Source: Halichoerus grypus
Taxonomy: Eukaryota; Chordata; Mammalia; Carnivora; Phocidae
Direction: 5' to 3'
Assembly (NCBI RefSeq): GCF_964656455.1
Contig: NC_135722.1
Location: forward strand, 90,453,313 to 90,517,312
Length of the DNA: 64,000 nt
Part shown: positions 22,291 to 34,012 of the stretch, piece after piece
Numbering within the stretch: position 1 is the stretch's first letter
How the letters are laid out: every line of letters starts with the position of its first letter
Translations under genes and position numbers: made by a program
Notes under the pieces: model-generated
Seen by the model: only the letters and a program-made list of their open reading frames with translations
Database searches by the model: none
What the model was told of the DNA's origin: nothing

Positions 22291-23924
22291 CCTGGAAAGA
22301 GAGGATAATTCTCTAGCCTCCCCGTAAGACTAATATGCTTCTTGTTTTTGTCAGGATTGGTTCTAACCCTGTCTGGCCCTACAGGGGTCAGGACCGGTGC
22401 TGTTGGCTAAGAGGAGACTTGGGGATTGTGAGCCTCGAGGGCGGCGGCAAGGGGGTGGGATGGCTGTCTCCTCCTGGGAGCACAAGAGGGCAGCTGTGAG
22501 AGTCATTGGGGGTGGGGGGGGGGTTCCCTGCCGGTGTCCTGGAAACCAAGTCACAGGGTCCAAATCCACCCGCTTCCTTAGGGGGGCTGTGCAAGCCTGG
22601 TGAGGAGGGCTCCATGGATGACAAGCGAAGGGGGGTTCCCTCTCCCGAAGCTGTAGAAGATGCTAACACCAGCCGACAGACAACCCGAGACCCCTGAGTT
22701 AGAGTGGAGAGTCCCAGAGAAGCAGGGGACCCGGTGTGGGGGCGGGGGAGGGAGACACGTGACAGGCGGCAGAAGCCAGCGTGTGAAGCCAGGAGTGGGG
22801 ACTGAGTGACACGTGCATGGGGCCGATGGCCGAGCCTGGCAGGGAGTTCTGGGCAGGCCTCGCTGTGGGAACTGGCAGCGTCCCACTTGCGCCTCTGGCC
22901 CTGGGTGTGGGACATCCGGTGTGCCAGGCTGAGAAGACCCACGCAGGGCCTGCCTCAGGGACACCTGTCTTTCCGGGCCTAAGGGTCCAACCGGCACCTC
23001 CAACTCTGCCCAAAGCCCAAGGCAATAAACTTCACTCCTCACGCTGCCCTGCTACCTGGCGTGAGTCAGCAGCCCTCTGCAGGCCTGTTCTCCTGGTGGA
23101 CCAATGACTCTGCGTGAGAGAGAATTGAGTTGGGAAGAAGAGGGTTCCGGTGCTTCCAGAGGAGGGGGGCGCCTGGGAGACAGGGCGCAGAAGACAGAAG
23201 AAGGCCCAGCAGGGTTCCAGCTCACCCCACAGTGCTGCTGAAAGAATGCAGGCCTTTCCAGCCCTCTCTGTCCTCTGTCCTCCCCACGGAGACCACATCT
23301 CGACTCAACTGTCCCCTCCCAGTGACTCAGGCTTTGGCTGCCCTCCTGCCCGCGCCCAGGACTGGGTCCAGTGCCCCGTAACAGGAAGGGCCGTGGGGAG
23401 GGTGCAGGGGTGGGGACTGCTCCAGCATCCCCACTGTCTTGGGCTTTGGTGTACAAAGAAAGGCCTGGGCAGAGAGGGCCTCTGCCCCTTCCTGGCCGTG
23501 TCACCCTGTGCCACGTCAGGAATGTGAGCTTGCTCTGGGGCGGGGATCTGTCCTCCCTCTGCACTGAGCACAGCAGGCCGCTTGCTTCTCATTAGCAAAG
23601 TGCAGGTCATCACCACCACGGAGGGGACGTGTACTTTTGCTCTATTTGCTGGAGCCATGGGTAGATAGCGCTAGGGGTGTGCGGGCTGAGCCCGGGGCTG
23701 GGCCTGAGGGACCCGGGAGGGGGCTGTGGCTATATGGGGCCACGCCATTTGGAGGCCACAGGAAACCAGGGTCCCTGCTAGAGCCCAAAGGCAACTAAGC
23801 CAAAGTATGGGGGACAGGGGAAGGGAAAGGAGGATCCAATGACACATGATTGTAGTTATTGTAATGTATTATATTATAATCACCGAGGGACTGTGGTTAT
23901 ACTTATTGATCGTAATTGTTGTTA

Positions 23925-24165
23925 ATAACAAAAACTAGCATTCATTTACTGAGGACCAGTCTGTGCCAGGTGGTTCTTACTTCTATATTACGTCTTTCAT
24001 TCTCTCAGAAACTCTATTCTAAAGAGGACACTGAGCCTCAGAAAGGTTAAGTAATTGATCTCGTTTTCACAACAATGAGGTATTACTGCTGGCATCTGAA
24101 CCCAAGTTTACTGATATCCTGGCATCTTGTCCATTGCGCCCCATTGCTCCTACCAGGCTCTAGCC
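23925..24165 (-). repeat. MIR, reverse orientation
   Basis: 'tagcattcatttactgaggaccagtctgtgccagg', 'gacactgagcctcagaaaggttaagtaa' and 'ggcatctgaacccaagtttactgat'. Confidence 0.7.
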
Positions 24166-24260
24166 TTCTCATCCAGGGACACAGTCTGGTAAAGCCTATG
24201 GGCGCCTTCTCGGAATAAGGTGGGATTTTTTGTTTGTTTGTTTGTTTTTAAATACATTAG

Positions 24261-24480
24261 GGATGCCTGGGTGGCTCAGTCGGTTGAATGTCCAACTCTT
24301 GGTTTCAGCTCAGGCTGTGATCCTGGGGTCGTGGGATCGAGCCCTACATCAGGCCCCACGCTCAGTGTTGAGTCTGCTTGGGATTCTCCCCTCTCCCTCT
24401 GCCCCCTCCCTGCTCATGTTCTCTCTCTCTATCTCTCCCTCACTCTCTCGGACAAATAAATAAATAAAATCTTAAAAAAA
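24261..24480 (+). mobile_element. Can-SINE
   Basis: Head 'ggatgcctgggtggctcagtcgg', TC-rich body, AATAAATAAATAAAATCTT tail. Target-site duplication aaatacattag / aaatgcattag at 24250-24260 and 24481-24491. Confidence 0.95.
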
Positions 24481-24715
24481 AAATGCATTAGACTTACAAA
24501 GGAAACCAATTATATCAAAATATAGTGTTCAAACATTAGAAATATGTTATATGGCAATGTACATGCTTCTTTATTAACACATTAAATAACAATATTTAAT
24601 TATCATAATTTCAAAATAGTGATGAATGCAAATAATATTTAGTGATATCAGCAAAAACTACTATGTGATTTCTATCGGTAACAAAGTCACAGGTACTGAT
24701 AATACCTATATTCTT

Positions 24716-24925
24716 TTTTTTTTTTTAAGATTTTTTATTTCTTTATTTGTCAGAAAGAGAGAAAAAGAGAGAGAGAGAGAGCCCAAGCAGGGGGAGGGGC
24801 AGGCAGAGGGAGAAGCAGGCTCCCCGCTGAGCAGGGAGCCCAACACGGGGCTCGATCCCAGGACCCTGGGATAACGACCTGAGCAGAACGCTGACACTTA
24901 ACTGACTGAGCCACCCAGGCATCCC
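24716..24925 (-). mobile_element. Can-SINE
   Basis: Reverse-oriented with poly-T left and 'ccacccaggcatccc' head right. The target-site duplication is a perfect 20 bp at 24696-24715 and 24926-24945, implying a fairly young insertion. Confidence 0.95.
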
Positions 24926-25313
24926 CTGATAATACCTATATTCTTAATTGAAGGAAGTATTAAGTATCAGAGGACAGTGAAAACAGGGTGTGATTTTTCT
25001 TGCCATCAAGGTTCCCAGACCCCTAGAATTTTATCTGTGGATGCCCCGAGGGGTCTAGACTCCAAGTTAGGAACCCTTGCTTTGGAGGGAAATTGTTACA
25101 ACCTGTGTACAGGGTGCTGGGCAGGTCCCCTAGAAACCTTTTCTTTTGCTTTGGGGGTAGAGGATGTGCAGATCATTTCTGGCCCACGGAGCTCTGTGCC
25201 CCCAGCTAGGGAAATCTCACTTGGCTCCTGGCCCAGCTCTGAACTGGTCTGCCCTGGTGACCTAGCTGGGATTTAGGGTTATTGGATTTAGCAAATAAAA
25301 ATACAAAAGGCCA

Positions 25314-25509
25314 GGGGCGTCTGGGTGGCTCAGTCGTTAAGCGTCTGCCTTCGGCTCAGGTCATGATCCCAGGGTCCTGGGATCGAGCCCCGCATCGGGC
25401 TCCCTGCTCAGCGGGAAGCCTGCTTCTCTCTCTCCCACTTACCCTGCTGTGTTCTCTCTCTGGCTGTCTCTCTCTGTCAAATAAATAAATAAAATCTTTT
25501 AAAAAAAAA
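25314..25509 (+). mobile_element. Can-SINE
   Basis: Head 'ggggcgtctgggtggctcagtcg', complete body and A-tail. Target-site duplication atacaaaaggcc at 25301-25312 and 25510-25521. Confidence 0.95.
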
Positions 25510-25560
25510 ATACAAAAGGCCCACCTAAATTTGATTTACAGGAAAACAAGGAAGTGTTTT

Positions 25561-25696
25561 TTATTTTATTTTATTGTAAGGAGGCTCCACACCCAGCATG
25601 GAGTCTAATGCAGGACTTGAACTCACCACCCGAGACCAAGACCTAAGCTGAGATCAAGAGTTGGATGCTTAACCTACTGAACCACCCAGGCGCCCC
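25561..25696 (-). mobile_element. short older Can-SINE
   Basis: Shorter subtype lacking the long TC-rich body: 'ggaggctccacacccagcatggag', 'gagatcaagagttggatgctt', head 'ccacccaggcgcccc'. It is flanked by 'gaagt' repeats. A (TTTTG)n run follows at about 25703-25726. Confidence 0.85.
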
Positions 25697-25759
25697 TGAA
25701 GTTGTTTTTGTTTTTGTTTTTGTTTTAGTATAAGTATATCCCATGCAATATTTGGGATA

Positions 25760-26303
25760 TACTTATATTATTTTTCTATTGTTATATAACAGATTACCAC
25801 AAAGGTTGCAACTTAGCACAAACACATTAGCTCACAGTTCTGAGGGTCAGGAGTTTGCACAGCCTGGCTCATCCGGGTCCTCTGCCCAAAGTCTCAGAGG
25901 CTGAAATCTAGGTGCTCTTTTCTGGAGGCTGTGGGATGAATCTGCCTCCCAGTTCAGTCAGGTTGTTGACTGAATTCAGTTCCTCATGGTTACAGGACTG
26001 AAGTCCGTGCTGCCTCACTGGCTGTCAGCCAGGGGGTGCCCTCAGCTCCCAGACAACATCCACATTCCTTGTCATGTGTCCCCTGCCCTTTGCAAGCCAG
26101 CGAGGATAGGAAATCCTTCTCCTGCTTCAAATCTCCGACTTCCCTCCTGCCACCACCTGGAGGACACACTTTACTTCAGAGGGGCTCATGGTGATTACTT
26201 ATGCTCATCTCAATCACCTCTCTTCTGCCGCACAACATAACACAGTCCGGGGGTAACACCGAGCGATGAAAGTCATGCGGCATCTTGAGCTCTGCCTACC
26301 ACA
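25760..26303 (+). mobile_element. MaLR-type LTR
   Basis: 'taacagattaccacaaaggttgcaactta', 'ttagctcacagttctgagggtcagga', 'tttctggaggctgtggg' and terminal 'ctgcctaccaca' follow the MLT1-like layout seen at 5149-5718. Confidence 0.6.
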
Positions 26304-26437
26304 TTGACACGACAGCCGTCTGGGGGGCCTGGGTGCTACCGACAGCCTAGTGGGGTGGTACCTGCCTCGGACGTGGCTTCATGACCAGGGGCAACGCTGC
26401 TCTCTTCTCAAACTGCATTTCCTCTCAGAGAACATAC

Positions 26438-26637
26438 CTCCTTTTTTTTTTTTAAGATTTTTTTTATTTATTCATTTGACAGAGAGAGAGCACACAAGCA
26501 GGGGGAGCTGCAGGCAGAGGGAGAAGCAGGCTCCCCCCTGAGCAGGGAGCCCAATGCGGGGGCTCGATCCCAGGACCCTGGGATCATGCACTTAGCCGAA
26601 GGCAGACGCTTAACTGACTGAGCCACCCAGGCGCCCC
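26438..26637 (-). mobile_element. Can-SINE
   Basis: Poly-T left, 'gccacccaggcgcccc' right. Direct repeat agaacata at about 26428-26435 and 26638-26645. Confidence 0.95.
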
Positions 26638-26889
26638 AGAACATAACACTTTCAAATCCACATGTATGAATTGGGCGCCAGCCGCCGAGAACCCAGCGGG
26701 GACAAGAGCCTTTCTCTGCCTTGTCAGGTCTCAAGTGTAAAGGTGAGGACTGACATATGCGTGAGTCTGAGCTGGTAAGTTAGAAGCTGGTTGAGAAAAG
26801 TGCCACATGGCATTGGTGGGGCAGACAGATAACCAGCATACCTTGACGAACAGCGGAGGGAGAGGGATTTTGCTCTTAGAATGGGGAGG

Positions 26890-27428
26890 GACTGGGGGAG
26901 ATTGGCTAAGCTCAGGATGAGGTGCAATTTCAACAGGACTGTGAGGACTTGGAGAGGCAAACTTCGGGAGGCCATTTTGGGCAAAGGGGACAGCATGAGC
27001 AAAGCCAGGTGGGGAAGGGAGCCGGGGCCCAATGAGGTGGCCCGGGCCGCTGGAGGACAAGCACCTGGGGGCTGGGGCCCAGGGAGGAGGGGAGAAGGAG
27101 GAACGTAGTCCAAGAGGGAGGCAGGGGTCAGACTGGAAGCTTGGAAATCTCCATCAGCAGGTGCGGGCGAGGGTCTGCAAGCCCCAGAGTGCCCAGCCGG
27201 GAACACAGCTGCCACAGAAATGCTGCCGCCCCCTTGGCTCTGGCGGCAAGCAGGGCTGTGACAGGGCAGTTGGGAGGGAGCCTCACGGAGTGGACAGAAC
27301 GCTGGCCTGTGAACAGGGAGGCCTGGGGGCTGGCTTTGCCAGTTACTCATGGATGGACTTGGGGCCACGCTGGGCACATTGAGCAATAGCAAAGAGCCAG
27401 TGTGATTTGAGCAGAGTAGGTAAGGGGT

Positions 27429-27485
<57 letters not shown>

Positions 27486-27590
27486 TGACATAGCGTCTTG
27501 CAGGCCATCAGAGATGTTGGCTTGTATCCCGAGTAAGAAGGGAAGACAACAGGAGGTTCTGAGCAGAGCACCGACATAATCTGAAGTATT
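26890..27590 (-). mobile_element. L2 fragment, reverse orientation
   Basis: Reverse L2 words: 'gggcaaaggggacagcatgagcaaagcc', 'gtgatttgagcagagtag', 'gtcttgcaggccatcagagatgttggcttgta' and 'gttctgagcagagcaccgacataatctga'. A (GT)n microsatellite lies inside it. A long minus-strand open frame crosses this block but encodes no known domain and includes a His-Thr run from the microsatellite. Confidence 0.55.
27432..27484. repeat. (GT)n microsatellite
   Basis: About 26 uninterrupted GT dinucleotides. Confidence 0.95.
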
Positions 27591-27734
27591 AAATGGTAAC
27601 CAGAGCTGCTCTGAGGGGCAGTTGGGGCCTTGTGCTGCCAGGCTTTGTGTGGAATACAGGAGCACTACGTTATGAGGTCTCTGGCCACAAAGAATGTACA
27701 CTCTCCTGGGGAGACATAACAAGGAGCAGTGGTA

Positions 27735-27950
27735 GGAACCAGGGCTTTAAGACACAAGGACCTGGGTTTGAGGCTGCTCACTACCATTTCCCAGCCTAGA
27801 AAGTTCCTGGGGTCTCAGTTACCTCCGCAGTAACCTGATAATGACTATACCTGCCTGATGGGGTTATTGTGAAGACTGGCTCACCCTCGAATGCCTGACA
27901 CAGAAAAACATAGCAGCTGATGTGATTATCTAAATAATGGTACCAGGCAG
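27735..27950 (+). repeat. MIR
   Basis: 'gaaccagggctttaagacacaaggacctgggtttgaggctgc', 'cagttacctccgcagtaacctgataatgactatacctgcc' and 'ggttattgtgaagactggctc' follow MIR order. Confidence 0.7.
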
Positions 27951-27954
27951 CGTT

Positions 27955-28850
27955 CAGCGCCTCATCAAGGAGTGCAGATAATGGCGGCCAATGGTACTGG
28001 AGGCTGTGAACTCCTCAAGGTAGGGGAGATAGGCTAGCCTCCAAAGGTGCTAGGAATCAGGAGGAGGAAGGGTGTTGGGACCCAGCAACAGCCCAGAGGC
28101 AGGAATAAGCACAGGGAGGTCTCCACCAAGATATACGAGGTGGAGCCCAGAGTGGTGGCGGGAGAGGGGAGGGCATGGGCAGGTGCCAAATTGGGCTGGT
28201 GGGAAGGCTGGATTCAAAAAACCTGAACATGAATTATCTAATTGGAGGAGACTGGGAGTGGGAGAGAGACTAGCCTCGGGCAGGTGGGAGGGAGGAGCTG
28301 GACAGGCCCACAGCCTGGCTCAGCCTTTCCCCATGGCGGGGCCGAGGGAGTTGGGACGGGGGTGGGCCCTTGGCAGGTGCCCCGATGCCCAGGATTGCCA
28401 CGTAGGAGGTTTTTTCCTAAAACCTGATCTTTCAGGCAGCTGTCCCCTCAGCCTGAGGGACCATGGGGAGAGGACAGGGGATGGATGGGCCATTCCTTCC
28501 CAAAGCATCATTTCCACCAGCTTCCCACAAGGGTCAACTCTCTGAGAGAACGGGAGCTGGCTTAGGGATGGGGCGAGGGGTGGGAATGGTAGGGTCCCGC
28601 TCAAATCCCAGGACAGCCCTCAAGGGAAAGTGAGAGGGTACCACCTCCATTGGGTGCAGCCCCCAACTTTTTCTTTTCCAACCTTAAGGTGTGGCTGAGA
28701 GGAGAAAGCCTCAGACCTTGCATTTGGGTCTGTGAGCCTCTAAAGAGCTCAGGGCTGGTGATTCCCAACCTGGACACACCAAAGACCAAGTGTTTCTGGA
28801 GTTAGTAACAGAGGTTGGGGAGCTATTCTAATATTTATTTTAAAAAAACT
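27955..28850. other. single-copy DNA, nothing recognised
   Basis: No repeat or gene recognised apart from a short hAT-like phrase 'tggtgattcccaacctgg' near 28755. Confidence 0.4.
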
Positions 28851-28859
28851 GATAGAAAT

Positions 28860-28953
28860 CATATATCTTCTGCAATGAGGCTAACTAACTCCTACCCATC
28901 CTTCAGATGTCAGCCTAAATATCACCCCTCTGGGAAGCTCTCCTTGACTTTTT
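28860..28953 (+). mobile_element. L2 fragment
   Basis: 'aactcctacccatccttcagatgtcagcctaaatatcacc' then 'tctgggaagctctccttgact' is the L2 3' region; it is cut off by a SINE. Confidence 0.7.
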
Positions 28954-29063
28954 TTTTTTCCGGGTTTTAATTTTAAGTAATCTCTACACCCAATGTGGGG
29001 CTCAACCTCACAACCCCAAGATCAAGAGTCACATGCTCCACTGACTGAGCCAGTCAGGCCCCC
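28954..29063 (-). mobile_element. short older Can-SINE
   Basis: Short subtype with 'atctctacacccaatgtggggctcaa', 'gatcaagagtcacatgctcc' and a decayed head. Target-site duplication ccttgacttttt at 28942-28953 and 29064-29075. Confidence 0.9.
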
Positions 29064-29153
29064 CCTTGACTTTTTGTATAAGTCAGGCTCCCAGAGGAAA
29101 AATGGCTCATTCAAACCCAGGAGTTGAGGAGAGTTTAAGAAGGATATTTGACA

Positions 29154-29354
29154 GGGGCACCTGGGTGGCTCAGTCGTTAAGCGTCTGCCTTCGGCTCAGG
29201 TCATTATCCCAGGGTCCTGGGATCGAGCCCCCGCATCGGGCTCCATGGTCAGCGGGGAGCCCGCTTCTCCCTCTCCCACTCCCCCTGCTTGTGTTCCTGC
29301 TCTCACTATCTCTGTCTCTGTCAAATAAATAAATAAAATCTTAAAAAAAAAAAA
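29154..29354 (+). mobile_element. Can-SINE
   Basis: Full-length with head 'ggggcacctgggtggctcag' and A-tail. A 14-bp perfect target-site duplication (aaggatatttgaca) is at 29140-29153 and 29355-29368. Confidence 0.95.
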
Positions 29355-29368
29355 AAGGATATTTGACA

Positions 29369-29718
29369 AAGCCATTGGCAGGATTAAGCGACACTAACTA
29401 GGGGTGTTGAGATAGGTAATGATAGCACCCCAAGTGTCGTTCTCCATAGGCCTAATGGGACAAAGGAAGGGGGTGGTTACTGGAACCCTGTAAGCCCTGT
29501 AACTGTTAAGAAGGGGGTTGCCTGACAGGCACTGTGGCCTTCAGTAGAAGATCGAAGCCTCAGCCCACCCACCCTGGCTGACCCCGGAGGGAGCTGACTC
29601 GCCCTCCTGGGGCCAGGGCCTCCCATTGGTAAAACCCAACTGGAAGCTCAAGGGCAGGGTGATACAGGTATAGACTAGATCTGGAGGGACAACAGGAGAA
29701 TATCTAGCACACCTCCTA
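29369..29718. other. probable ancient repeat, family not recognised
   Basis: Sequence such as 'ggtgttgagataggtaatgatagcacccc' and 'agatctggagggacaacaggagaatatctagcac' has the look of an old interspersed repeat, but I cannot name it. Confidence 0.3.
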
Positions 29719-29719
29719 C

Positions 29720-30105
29720 ATTAGTCTGTTCTAGCTTCTGTAGCAAAATATGGTAGACTGGGTGGCTCAATCAATAGAAATTCACTTCTCACAGTTCTAG
29801 AGCCTGAAGTCCAAGATCAAGGTGTTGGCCAATTGAATTCCTGGTGGGGACTCTCCTCCTGGCTTGGGGACTGCCACTGTGTCCTCACACGGCCTTTCCT
29901 CAGTGCACGTGCGTGGAGAGAGGGTGAGGGGCTCTAGTGTCTCTTCTTATAAGGGCACTAATCCCATCATGAGGGCCCCACCCTCATGACCTCATCTGAC
30001 TCCATTACCTCCCAAAGGCCCACCTCCAATACCATCACACTGGGGGTTAGGGCTTCAACGTACGCACTTGGGGGACACAACATTCAGTCCATACTACCTC
30101 CCAAG
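29720..30105 (+). mobile_element. MaLR (MLT1-like) LTR
   Basis: The clearest LTR in the window: 'ttagtctgttctagcttctgtagcaaaatatgg', 'gggtggctcaatcaatagaaattcacttctcacagttc', 'gtccaagatcaaggtgttggcc', 'cttcttataagggcactaatcccatcatgagggccccaccctcatgacctc' and 'gggggacacaacattcagtccat'. Confidence 0.8.
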
Positions 30106-30109
30106 GCTG

Positions 30110-30290
30110 CATTCCTTGTCTCCTGAATCTCCCATCCCACCTGTGCTTACCCAGAGCATGATGTTATCATACCCTATTGCAGTGGCTCTTTTCTTATCTG
30201 CACTACCTACAAGACCTCAGTTTTCTCCAGGGCAGAGGCTGTAGTGTATTCATAGGTACTCAAAAAGATTGATTGGGAAGACGAATAAAA
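30110..30290 (+). mobile_element. L2 3'-end fragment
   Basis: 'tttctccagggcagaggctgtagtgtattcataggtactc' resembles the L2 3' end. It may belong with the L2 at 28860-28953, separated by later insertions. Confidence 0.5.
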
Positions 30291-30299
30291 AGGTGGCTC

Positions 30300-30980
30300 A
30301 GACTAATGAAAACATCAAAAAAGAAGGAGTGAGCAGAGACCATGGTCACTCTCACTGACTTCTTCATACTTAAGCACATTAAGAGGCTGAGTCCTCCTTT
30401 ATCTTACCTGGGGAGATAAGTTAAATACCTCAGATATTTTTCTGGTTGGGCCTTCTTGATAATTAATATATTTATCTTTTGACTCAAGATATAAATTAAT
30501 TCCAAAATAAACATACTGAAAAGCAAAAAAGAAAAAAAATCACATTCCCTCGAATTATCTCCTGTAATCAGAAGTTTGGATTATGTAGGCCCTTGATTGG
30601 TAAAACATGAGGCAAAAGTTAATTAGTAATTTAATGAATTCAATTTGTTTTGTGGATGAAAATCTTTCAAAAACAATCCATGGGGGTGAGAGTGAGAATA
30701 GGAGTCCTTGGTGCTGAAAATCTCTGAATATAATCCATCAGTCATGATGGGTGTTCACGATTGTTGTATAACTCAGATGGGCGGTTGACGGGTGGTCCTC
30801 CAGGCCAACCAGCCGCCATTACAAATGGCTTTGGTAGAGCCTGTCTGCCTCCCTCTGTCTCCACTGTCCTTCTGAAGCCCAAGCCACTAATCTATACCTC
30901 TCAAGCCACTGCCCACCTCGAGTAGGAGTGACGTCTTACCACCCCCTTCCTTTCCCAGGCCTCCTTAACCAGAACCCTGG
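30300..30980. other. AT-rich single-copy DNA
   Basis: No repeat or gene recognised; AT-rich to about 30670, then average composition. Confidence 0.4.
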
Positions 30981-30984
30981 CTTG

Positions 30985-31075
30985 GATATCTCACCTGCCT
31001 GGCTTGAATCCTGGCTCTGCCACTTACCTGCTGTGTGACTTTGGGTGACTTACTTAACTTCTCTGGGCCTTCCAG
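30985..31075 (+). repeat. MIR
   Basis: 'cttgaatcctggctctgccacttacctgctgtgtgactttgggtgacttacttaacttctctgggcc' is a well preserved MIR core. Confidence 0.85.
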
Positions 31076-31114
31076 GGGGAAGCGAGTCAAGCAGGAAAAA
31101 TCATGTTTGTCTGG

Positions 31115-31270
31115 CATCTACAACATGCCAAAAATCTCTCATACAATATCTTTTTAAGTCTTCATGGTTATCCTCATTTTACAAGTGAGGAAACTGAGGC
31201 CCCGATGAGTTAGGTCGGTCACCCGAAGTTACACAACAAACACGAAGCACGGTCAGGATTGCAGCCAGGC
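31115..31270 (-). repeat. MIR, reverse orientation
   Basis: 'ttatcctcattttacaagtgaggaaactgaggccccgatgagtta' followed by a decayed 3' part; opposite in strand to the adjacent MIR. Confidence 0.8.
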
Positions 31271-31304
31271 AGGGGAGTATCAAAGCTTGTGTTCCTGTAA
31301 GGAG

Positions 31305-31400
31305 GCCCGGGAAGGTGGGGGCGGCCGGGGGCGGAGATGGCGGCGCCGGGCCAAGTGGGCAGCTTTTTAAATGAGGCTTATGACAGAAAAGCATCTTATC
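31305..31400. promoter_or_regulatory. GC-box/YY1-like element next to AT-rich core
   Basis: A short CpG-rich string with GGGCGG-type boxes and an 'agatggcggc' YY1-like word abuts 'gctttttaaatgaggc' and a GATA-type 'cttatct'. It is outside recognised repeats. Regulatory function is inference only. Confidence 0.25.
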
Positions 31401-31639
31401 TATGAAAATGGGGTTTGTCTGAGACTGAGCCCCGGTCCCAAATGCCATGTGGTTTCATGTCGTGTGGGTTCAGAGGGGTCCAACAACAGCTGCAGGCCCT
31501 TGGAGATGGCCCGAAATTGGACAAGCCCTGGAATGAAGGTCTGGGCACGGCTCCAAGCATCTGCCCTTAGAAGGAGCAGCAGAGCTGTAGTTTGGGGGAT
31601 CTTCCTTCCCCAGCGAAGACCCCCTGCAGCGGGTCATAG

Positions 31640-32550
31640 GGGTACAGGTAAGGAGCGAGGTGGTGTGCCATGCATGGTGAGGAGGGGGGGTACAGGAGGG
31701 GGGTCATTCCTGCCAGGCTGACCTCAGCTGGGTAATGTGATCAGCCTGTCATGGTTCTGAGCCCTGATTTGGGAAGAACAAAGGGGCCAGGCCCCTCTGC
31801 CTCCTCCAGCCCAGGAATGCAGCTGGGGCCAGGCCGTGACCAATCGGGAATGCAGGTTGGGAGCGCAGCGAATGCAGTTTGTACAGCGAGGCTTTCATGC
31901 ATTGATGGGAGCCGGGCCCACAAAGCCAGGCTGACATGCCCCTGCGCTTCCAGCTTTGATATCCCAGCGCTGCCTTAGGGGAGCCGCGCGTCCCCAAGCT
32001 GTCTGGCCTGCTGTGGCCCTCAAGGTGGTGGTGGGGTGGGGAGTGGAGGGTTCAAGTCCACACACCCGCACTCCACCCCAACCCTAGCAGTGTTCCCAGG
32101 TGCCAGCATCTCTTTGTCCATCTCTCTCCATCTCGGAAGTCTGAGAGATTGGCAGGGGAGAGAAAGGAGCTCCCATTGAGCCTTCTGTCTGCTCCTTAGG
32201 GCTGGGGCGACATGAATGCCTAGACAGACAGATGTCCCATGGGAGAGGCTGCCAGCCTCAGGCAGACACTGCTCAGAACAGGGCATGGAAACCTCTAGAG
32301 CCCCCCCTCTCCAGGGAGATGAATAACATTGGTGTTGGGGGGTGTCTGACTCCTGGGTTGGAGGCTGAATGCCTTCTGCATTCCAAAGTTCTTCACCTCC
32401 CCTCCTGGGCCCTTCATCTATTCCCACTGGCTGGTTCTATCAGTGTGGGGTCCTCTGGGCCAGTGCTTCTCTACATCCCAATTATCCCCAGTCCCCTCCC
32501 CTCCGGCCTCCTCCGAGCTCCCTGCACTTGCTCCCGTTCTGCGTGTTAAG
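31640..32550. other. single-copy DNA, nothing recognised
   Basis: GC-moderate, short chance frames only. Confidence 0.4.
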
Positions 32551-32559
32551 AGTAGCGGT

Positions 32560-32720
32560 GCTTTACTGTTTACAGAGCACAGTTATTCACACTAAATGGT
32601 TTGATCCTTAGAAGAACCCTGTGAAGGAGGTAGTCTTGTCCTCATTTTACGCAGGAAGGGAGGAGGTGGAGGCTTTTGGAGGGAAGAAGCTTAAGGCTAT
32701 TAGATGGCATGCTCACATGG
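32560..32720 (-). repeat. MIR, decayed
   Basis: 'tgtttacagagcacagttattcacactaaatgg', 'gaagaaccctgtgaaggaggtagtcttgtcctcattttacgcaggaag'. Confidence 0.6.
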
Positions 32721-33611
32721 ATATTACAGTCGCCATGGATGGTGGCAGGAGGAGAGAATGTCAGGGAGCCGGGTCCTCATGACATGGGGGCCAGGAACGT
32801 GGGAAACTTTCTATCCCCTGCCTGGAGCACGGCAGGTATTCAACAAATACTTGTTAACTAATCGACTATGTCCAGGGTTCTCCTGCTTTTATCTCCCCTG
32901 CTTTATGTTTGCTTCCATGGAAAGACCTGGAAAGCCACACGGAGATATAAATCACTGATGATAGCTTTCGAATGGCGCTTCTCAGAGAAGGTAGTGCTTA
33001 TGTTCTAGACGTAGTCTCAGTGAGGAGATACTGGAGAATCTCTACAGTGAGAAGAGCCAGTAAGACGACAGAGGAGAGGACTTTTCCAGAGAGATCACTC
33101 ATCTTCCAAGGATTCAGAAGCCCCCAGCTCACAGGAAGGAGATTTGGATGAAATGGAAATCAGGCTTGAGGAGCCCTGGCGTCCCCTCCATAATCATTCT
33201 CCCAGAGTCGTAGAATATAGAACAGAGGGACCTTAGAAATGATGTAGACATTTGGTTAGGAAAAAACAAAGTCTCCCTTATCACTGCTGTTTCATGGGTT
33301 GACTCAGGCTCTCTGGCAGCTCCTGGGTTTTTTGCCATCCCAGTTCCCCAAGCAGAAAGAAAATAGGGCTCCTCTGTCCTGCATCCCGTATGAGAGAGTC
33401 TGGGCAGAGATTCTGCATGGCTCAGCTTGAGGGGTGCTCACCACCCTAGGACAGATCATGGTGGCTCTGGAAACAGGATGATGCAGTGCATATTCAGTCT
33501 ATAGGTTAAAGGGTGCAGAAGGAGGGAACGGTTCCCCAAGACCGAGGAACATCACAGACATTGCCACTGTGTGAATCATGAGCTGCGCAATCACCCCAGC
33601 TGAGTCTAACG

Positions 33612-34010
33612 CAAAGCAATTCATTATAGCATTGTTTGTAATAATGAAATTCTAGAAACAACCTATGTGTTTATTTATAGGGAAACAGGTGAATGAATTC
33701 TAATACCACTTATGAAATCCTATGCAGCTGTTAAAAGATTGAAGTAGAATTATACATCTCTAGATAGAAAATATTCATAATATATTAAGTTAAAAAAATG
33801 CATGTTCCAGAAAGTCTGTATAGTATTATCTCATTTATGTAAAACAAAGCAAAACAAAGCTGTATGTATTTATGTATTTAAAATTCACTTTTAAAAAGTT
33901 TCAAAGACTATACGCCAAACTGTTAATCGGTTGACCTCTACATACTGACATATCAGGGAAAAAAATTTACCAAAGGCATATATTGCTTTCATGTTAAAAT
34001 ATGAACATAA
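33612..34010 (+). mobile_element. old L1 (L1M-type) 3' fragment
   Basis: 'attcattatagcattgtttgtaataatgaaattctagaaacaacctatgtg' and 'cctatgcagctgttaaaagattgaagtag' correspond to the end of L1 ORF2 (the Tyr-Ala-Ala-hydrophobic-Lys region), followed by 3'UTR. It is full of indels and stops. Confidence 0.75.
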
Positions 34011-34012
34011 AT

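Larger units (their letters stand above)
17060..23920. other. GC-rich, mostly single-copy DNA
   Basis: Long GC-rich stretch with many overlapping open frames on both strands and no recognisable protein. Only decayed MIRs are discernible within it (listed separately). Small C-runs occur at about 17993-18005 and 19253-19266. Confidence 0.45.

Noticed and set aside
26724..27722. 332-codon open frame on the minus strand
   Set aside because: It crosses an L2 fragment and a (GT)n microsatellite that encodes a His-Thr run, has no recognisable domain, and the rest is low-complexity Pro/Ser/Leu. A chance frame is the better reading.
28755..28800. Possible hAT transposon terminus (gattcccaacctgg)
   Set aside because: Only one end-like phrase was seen and no partner terminus, so no element could be defined.
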